Source of the DNA: Acetatifactor sp.
GTDB lineage: Bacteria > Bacillota > Clostridia > Lachnospirales > Lachnospiraceae
Length of the DNA stretch: 9,554 bases
NCBI GenBank assembly: GCA_016303085.1
Contig: JAEDMI010000094.1
Location: forward strand, 1-9,554
Reading direction: 5' to 3'
Shown: piece by piece, positions 6,475 through 9,554 of the stretch
Layout: each line of letters opens with the position of its first letter
Position numbering within the stretch: the stretch's first letter is position 1
Notes under the pieces: model-generated
Seen by the model: only the letters and a program-made list of their open reading frames with translations
Told to the model about the DNA's origin: nothing
Databases searched by the model: none
Translations under genes and position numbers: made by a program

Positions 6475-8745
6475 ATGAAAACAAAAGCACAGGCACAACA
6501 TAATTACGGTGGGCTTGACTTATTCCGCATAGGAGCTGCCCTTCTGGTTATTGCCATTCACACCTCACCCCTGGCATCCTTCAACGACAGTGCAGACTTC
6601 TTTCTTACGAGAGTACTTGCAAGGGTTGCCGTACCCTTCTTTTTCATGGTGACGGGACACTTTGTGCTGTCGGATTTGTTCAACCCGCAAAAAGCCGTTA
6701 CCCGTCAGCTTTCTTCCCCCTCCCTTCGAATCAGAAAACATTTATGCAGGCTCTGCCTGCTTTACGGATTCTCTATTCTGCTGTATGTTCCTTTGGGACT
6801 GTACGCAAACCACTATGACAATCTGACTCCCGGCAGCCTCCTTCGCATGCTGTTGTTCGACGGAACCTTTTATCATCTCTGGTATTTCCCGGCCTGCATT
6901 CTGGGTATGCTGATTGTCATCCTGCTCGGCAGATTCATGAACCTGAAGACTGTGACCGCCGTATCGGCTCTGCTGTATCTTATCGGACTTTTCGGTGACA
7001 GCTACTTTGGGATTGCCGAAAAAATCCCTGTGCTAAATGCCTGCTATAATGCTATGTTCCGCACTTTTTCCTATACCAGAAACGGTCTGTTTTTTGCACC
7101 CTTGTTTCTGGTGCTGGGAATATGGGCAGGACAGGGCAATACTTTTCCCGTCTCCACGGAATCGGAATCCCGCAAAGGAACCTACCACCTGTGCTTAACT
7201 TTTTCCTTCTGCGCCATGACAGCGGAAGGCTTTATTCTTCGGCACTTCGGTCTGCAGCGCCATGACAGTATGTATCTTTTTCTAATTCCGGTTATGTTCT
7301 TTCTGTACCACTGTCTGCTGTCCGTGCCCTCAGCATCAAAAAAAGTGCTTCGCACTGCTGCCACCTGGATTTATATATTACACCCCGCATTTATCGTTGT
7401 CATTCGGGGTACCGCAAAGTTGCTTCACCTCACCTCCCTGCTAGTGGATAACAGTCTGGTTCACTTTTTTGCCGTGTCCTGCCTGTCCGTTGCCGCCGGG
7501 CTGATAATGAATTACCCAGCATCACTGTTCGCCCGAAAACAGCTTCTCCACGACAAATCATCCGTCAGAGCAAGACACCTTACAAATCCGGTCGAAAAGG
7601 AATCTGTACAAAAAAGGAGCCGCATCCGCCCCGGTACGGAACGGGCATGGATTGACCTGGACATGAGTGCTCTGGAGCACAATGTCCGCTTTCTGCAGTC
7701 CTGTCTGCCCGAAAGATGCCGTTTGATGCCGGCGGTAAAAGCAAATGCCTACGGACACGGTGCAGTTATCATTTCCAAAGCACTAAACCGTCTGGGTATA
7801 AGGGATTTCTGTGTGGCCTGCGTGTCCGAAGGAATTCAGCTGCGCAAAGCCGGAATCAAAGGTCAAATCCTGATTCTCGGCTATACACATTCCTCGCAAT
7901 TTTCTCTCTTACACCGCTATCGCCTGACCCAGACCGTGGTGGACTTCGACTATGCCGAAAAGCTCCGACAGAGTGGGCTGAAATTACATGTGCACATTGC
8001 CGTGGATACGGGAATGCACCGCCTTGGAATTCGCTGTGAGACGCCGGAGCTTATCGCCGCTGTCTGTAAAATGAAAAACTTGTCCGTGGATGGATTCTTT
8101 ACCCATCTGTCCGCCTGCGATTCTTCCACCCCACAGTGCCGAGCCTTTACGGAAAATCAGATTCTGGCTTTTTACCAGGTAAAGGCTGCCCTGAAATCGG
8201 AGGGTTATAGCTGCAACGGCCTTCATCTTCTCTCCAGCTACGGCATTTTTCATTATCCCGAAGCTGCCGAAAACTATGTTCGCCCGGGCATTGCTCTCTA
8301 CGGAGTGTCCAGCAGCAAAGAGGAACCGATGTGGGACTCTCTGCGCCCTGTTCTCTCCCTGAAGGCCAGAGTTGCTTCTGTTCGTACACTTCATGCGGGA
8401 GAATCCGCAGGCTACGGACTGAACTATACCGCAGACCAGGAAATACGGATTGCCGTTCTCGCCATCGGTTATGCCGACGGTCTGCCCAGAGAGCTTTCCG
8501 GCATCGGAGCAGATGTACTCATAAACGGAAAAAAAGCTCCTGTCATCGGACGTATATGCATGGACCAGACTCTCGTGGATGTAAGCGGCATACCCGATGC
8601 AGCACAGGACGATATTGCCGTTATCATAGGCACCTCCGGTTCACAGGAAATCTCTGTCGGAGAAACAGCCGGGCACTGCGGAACCATAACCAACGAAATT
8701 TTAAGCCGCCTGGGTGCAAGACTAAATCGAATTCCTGTCAATTGA
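6475..8745 (+). CDS. vanT: VanT-type membrane-bound serine racemase
   Basis: This 756-aa two-domain protein supplies D-Ser for VanG. Residues about 14-352 form a polytopic membrane domain of roughly ten helices of the acyltransferase-3 type, with the family's R-x10-H signature (R18 and H29). In VanT proteins this half is thought to help take up or present L-Ser. After a basic linker (about 355-388), residues 389-756 form a cytoplasmic PLP-dependent alanine-racemase fold: Schiff-base lysine K422 in AVKANAYGHG, opposite-face catalytic Y647 in AGYGLNY, and GRICMDQ (692-698). At the position of Tyr354 of alanine racemase the sequence reads TITNEIL, with N740. An Asn there is the known determinant of serine activity in VanT. 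The start lies 4 nt after vanXY with GGAG upstream, so it is the third gene of one operon. No terminator is evident after it. Confidence 0.95.
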   Translation: MKTKAQAQHNYGGLDLFRIGAALLVIAIHTSPLASFNDSADFFLTRVLARVAVPFFFMVTGHFVLSDLFNPQKAVTRQLSSPSLRIRKHLCRLCLLYGFSILLYVPLGLYANHYDNLTPGSLLRMLLFDGTFYHLWYFPACILGMLIVILLGRFMNLKTVTAVSALLYLIGLFGDSYFGIAEKIPVLNACYNAMFRTFSYTRNGLFFAPLFLVLGIWAGQGNTFPVSTESESRKGTYHLCLTFSFCAMTAEGFILRHFGLQRHDSMYLFLIPVMFFLYHCLLSVPSASKKVLRTAATWIYILHPAFIVVIRGTAKLLHLTSLLVDNSLVHFFAVSCLSVAAGLIMNYPASLFARKQLLHDKSSVRARHLTNPVEKESVQKRSRIRPGTERAWIDLDMSALEHNVRFLQSCLPERCRLMPAVKANAYGHGAVIISKALNRLGIRDFCVACVSEGIQLRKAGIKGQILILGYTHSSQFSLLHRYRLTQTVVDFDYAEKLRQSGLKLHVHIAVDTGMHRLGIRCETPELIAAVCKMKNLSVDGFFTHLSACDSSTPQCRAFTENQILAFYQVKAALKSEGYSCNGLHLLSSYGIFHYPEAAENYVRPGIALYGVSSSKEEPMWDSLRPVLSLKARVASVRTLHAGESAGYGLNYTADQEIRIAVLAIGYADGLPRELSGIGADVLINGKKAPVIGRICMDQTLVDVSGIPDAAQDDIAVIIGTSGSQEISVGETAGHCGTITNEILSRLGARLNRIPVN

Positions 8746-8772
8746 ATTTCTCTTGAATGAATAAAAAAGCTA

Positions 8773-8800
8773 TTGACATCTCCTGTCAAATGATTATAAT
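8773..8800 (+). promoter_or_regulatory. perR: Sigma-A-like promoter of perR
   Basis: A perfect -35 TTGACA (8773-8778) and a perfect -10 TATAAT (8795-8800) are separated by 16 bp. The inferred start near 8807 falls at the palindromic Fur/PerR-like box, leaving a leader of about 35 nt to the TTG start codon. The -35 is also one arm of an inverted repeat (8773-8789). Confidence 0.88.
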
Positions 8801-8806
8801 AAAAAT

Positions 8807-8819
8807 AGTAATGATTACT
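8807..8819 (+). promoter_or_regulatory. Palindromic Fur/PerR-like operator
   Basis: AGTAATGATTACT is a perfect 6-1-6 inverted repeat. Its core TAAT-N-ATTA matches the heart of the PerR box TTATAATNATTATAA. It begins at the inferred transcription start of perR, where a bound repressor would block initiation, so it fits autoregulation by the gene just downstream. It could instead be read by another Fur-family protein. Confidence 0.7.
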
Positions 8820-8841
8820 GTTTTGTGGAAAGGAGGAACAT

Positions 8842-9246
8842 TTGGCTACTCTGAAATACAGTAAACAACGGGAGATGATTAAGGATTTTCTGATGACCAG
8901 AAAAGACCATCCCACCGCGGACATTGTTTACATGAATGTGCGACAGCAAAATCCCAACATCAGTCTGGGAACAGTATACCGTAACCTTACGCTTTTGGCC
9001 GATATCGGCGAGATTGCAAGGTTGCGTGTAGGAGATGGCGTAGATCATTTCGATGCCGATACCTCCCCTCATTATCACTTTGTCTGTACGGAATGCGGCA
9101 GTGTGATAGATTTGGAAATGGGCAGTATCGAAAGCATTACAGAAGTTGCAGGAGCCAATTTTGACGGCCGCATTGCAGGGCATGTCACTTATTTTTACGG
9201 AACCTGCGGTCATTGTACCAAGTCACAGGAGCTAATCCAGCTTTAA
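8842..9246 (+). CDS. perR: PerR-type peroxide-responsive Fur-family repressor
   Basis: This 134-aa metal-dependent repressor combines an N-terminal winged helix (about 1-65, with HPTADIVYMNV and SLGTVYRNL) and a C-terminal dimerisation/metal domain. By alignment with B. subtilis PerR the regulatory iron site is complete: H23 (H37), D71 (D85), H77 (H91), H79 (H93) and D90 (D104). The aspartate at the D104 position favours PerR over Fur or Zur. The structural zinc cysteines are C82/C85 and C122/C125. The start is TTG, with AAAGGAGG five bases before it and no ATG in the open frame upstream. This makes the protein about 14 residues shorter at the N-terminus than B. subtilis PerR. It is followed after 30 nt by reverse rubrerythrin, a peroxide-detoxifying target that fits its role. 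It is probably not part of the van system. Confidence 0.92.
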   Translation: MATLKYSKQREMIKDFLMTRKDHPTADIVYMNVRQQNPNISLGTVYRNLTLLADIGEIARLRVGDGVDHFDADTSPHYHFVCTECGSVIDLEMGSIESITEVAGANFDGRIAGHVTYFYGTCGHCTKSQELIQL

Positions 9247-9276
9247 AAATTTATTTAAGAAAAGGAGATTAAAATT

Positions 9277-9554
9277 ATGAAGTTTGTATGTCAGGTATGT
9301 GGTTATGTTCACGAAGGAGATGCTGCACCCGCTGAGTGCCCCATCTGTCACGCACCCGCTGAGAAGTTTACCGTTCAGTCCGGTGAGAAAACCTGGGCTG
9401 CCGAGCATGTTGTAGGTGTTGCACAGGGCGCTCCCGAGGATATTATCAAGGACCTCCGCGCTAACTTTGAGGGTGAGTGCTCCGAGGTTGGTATGTATCT
9501 CGCAATGGCAAGAGTTGCTCACAGAGAAGGCTATCCCGAAATCGGTCTGTATTG
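9277..9554 (+). CDS. Reverse rubrerythrin (NADH peroxidase type), 5' part
   Basis: Ninety-two codons are present before the window ends; the 3' part is missing. The protein starts with a rubredoxin-like iron site, C5-x2-C8 and C21-x2-C24 (CQVCGYVHEG ... CPICHAP). It continues into the first helix of a ferritin-like di-iron domain (NFEGECSEVGMYLAMARVA, 63-81, with acidic E65, E67 and E70). A rubredoxin domain at the N-terminus rather than the C-terminus marks a reverse rubrerythrin, which reduces hydrogen peroxide and oxygen in the cytoplasm of anaerobic clostridia (often annotated NADH peroxidase; rbr is the general family symbol). The ATG has a strong AAAGGAG upstream. Codon choice is narrower than in the van genes (many GCT, GAG and GTT), consistent with high expression. 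It probably shares a transcript with perR. Confidence 0.93.
   Translation, partial: MKFVCQVCGYVHEGDAAPAECPICHAPAEKFTVQSGEKTWAAEHVVGVAQGAPEDIIKDLRANFEGECSEVGMYLAMARVAHREGYPEIGLY

Noticed and set aside
8754..8767. A-rich run after vanT as a terminator on either strand
   Set aside because: There is no stable stem next to it; it is simply an A-rich promoter upstream region.
1..9554. Signs of recent mobile transfer (transposase, integrase, att sites, terminal repeats)
   Set aside because: None were seen. The van genes and flanks look similar in base composition, so only sequence outside this window could show whether the cluster lies in an element.

Overview
The window carries a complete, compact vanG-type glycopeptide-resistance locus from an anaerobic Gram-positive bacterium, most likely a gut Clostridia species of the Lachnospiraceae type. 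The assignment rests on protein family resemblance (VanG/VanXY/VanT architecture, a Lachnospiraceae-style response regulator, PerR next to reverse rubrerythrin), strong AGGAGG-type ribosome binding sites, TTG as an alternative start codon and moderate GC. No transposase, integrase, tRNA, rRNA or CRISPR array is visible.

Layout. On the minus strand at the left lies a two-component pair transcribed leftwards: a large two-TM sensor kinase (846-2327) followed, after a 110-nt gap, by its OmpR-type regulator (43-735). A divergent intergenic region (2328-2540) separates it from the plus-strand van locus: vanR (2541-3233), vanS (3226-4419, overlapping vanR by 8 nt), vanG D-Ala-D-Ser ligase (4588-5664), vanXY D,D-dipeptidase/carboxypeptidase (5661-6470, ATGA overlap) and vanT membrane serine racemase (6475-8745, 4-nt gap). 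vanU, vanY and vanW are absent. At the right, a PerR-type peroxide sensor (8842-9246) has its own sigma-A-like promoter and a palindromic Fur/PerR-like box. It is followed by the 5' part of a reverse rubrerythrin (from 9277, cut by the window end).

How it works together. By family knowledge, VanS signals glycopeptide stress to VanR. VanT makes D-Ser from L-Ser, VanG makes D-Ala-D-Ser, and VanXY removes D-Ala-D-Ala and pentapeptide D-Ala ends, so peptidoglycan precursors end in low-affinity D-Ser. The key catalytic residues are present in every enzyme, so the cluster looks intact.

The most interesting non-coding signal is a pair of tandem direct-repeat arrays of the same 10-bp motif (about CTTAGGATTT, same strand) upstream of both vanR (2413-2433) and vanG (4415-4446). 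The spacing of about one helical turn fits an OmpR-family regulator. Immediately after the second array sits a strong intrinsic terminator (4473-4516) between vanS and vanG. The sensor-regulator genes and the resistance genes therefore appear to be separate transcription units, joined by a regulated promoter or by terminator read-through.
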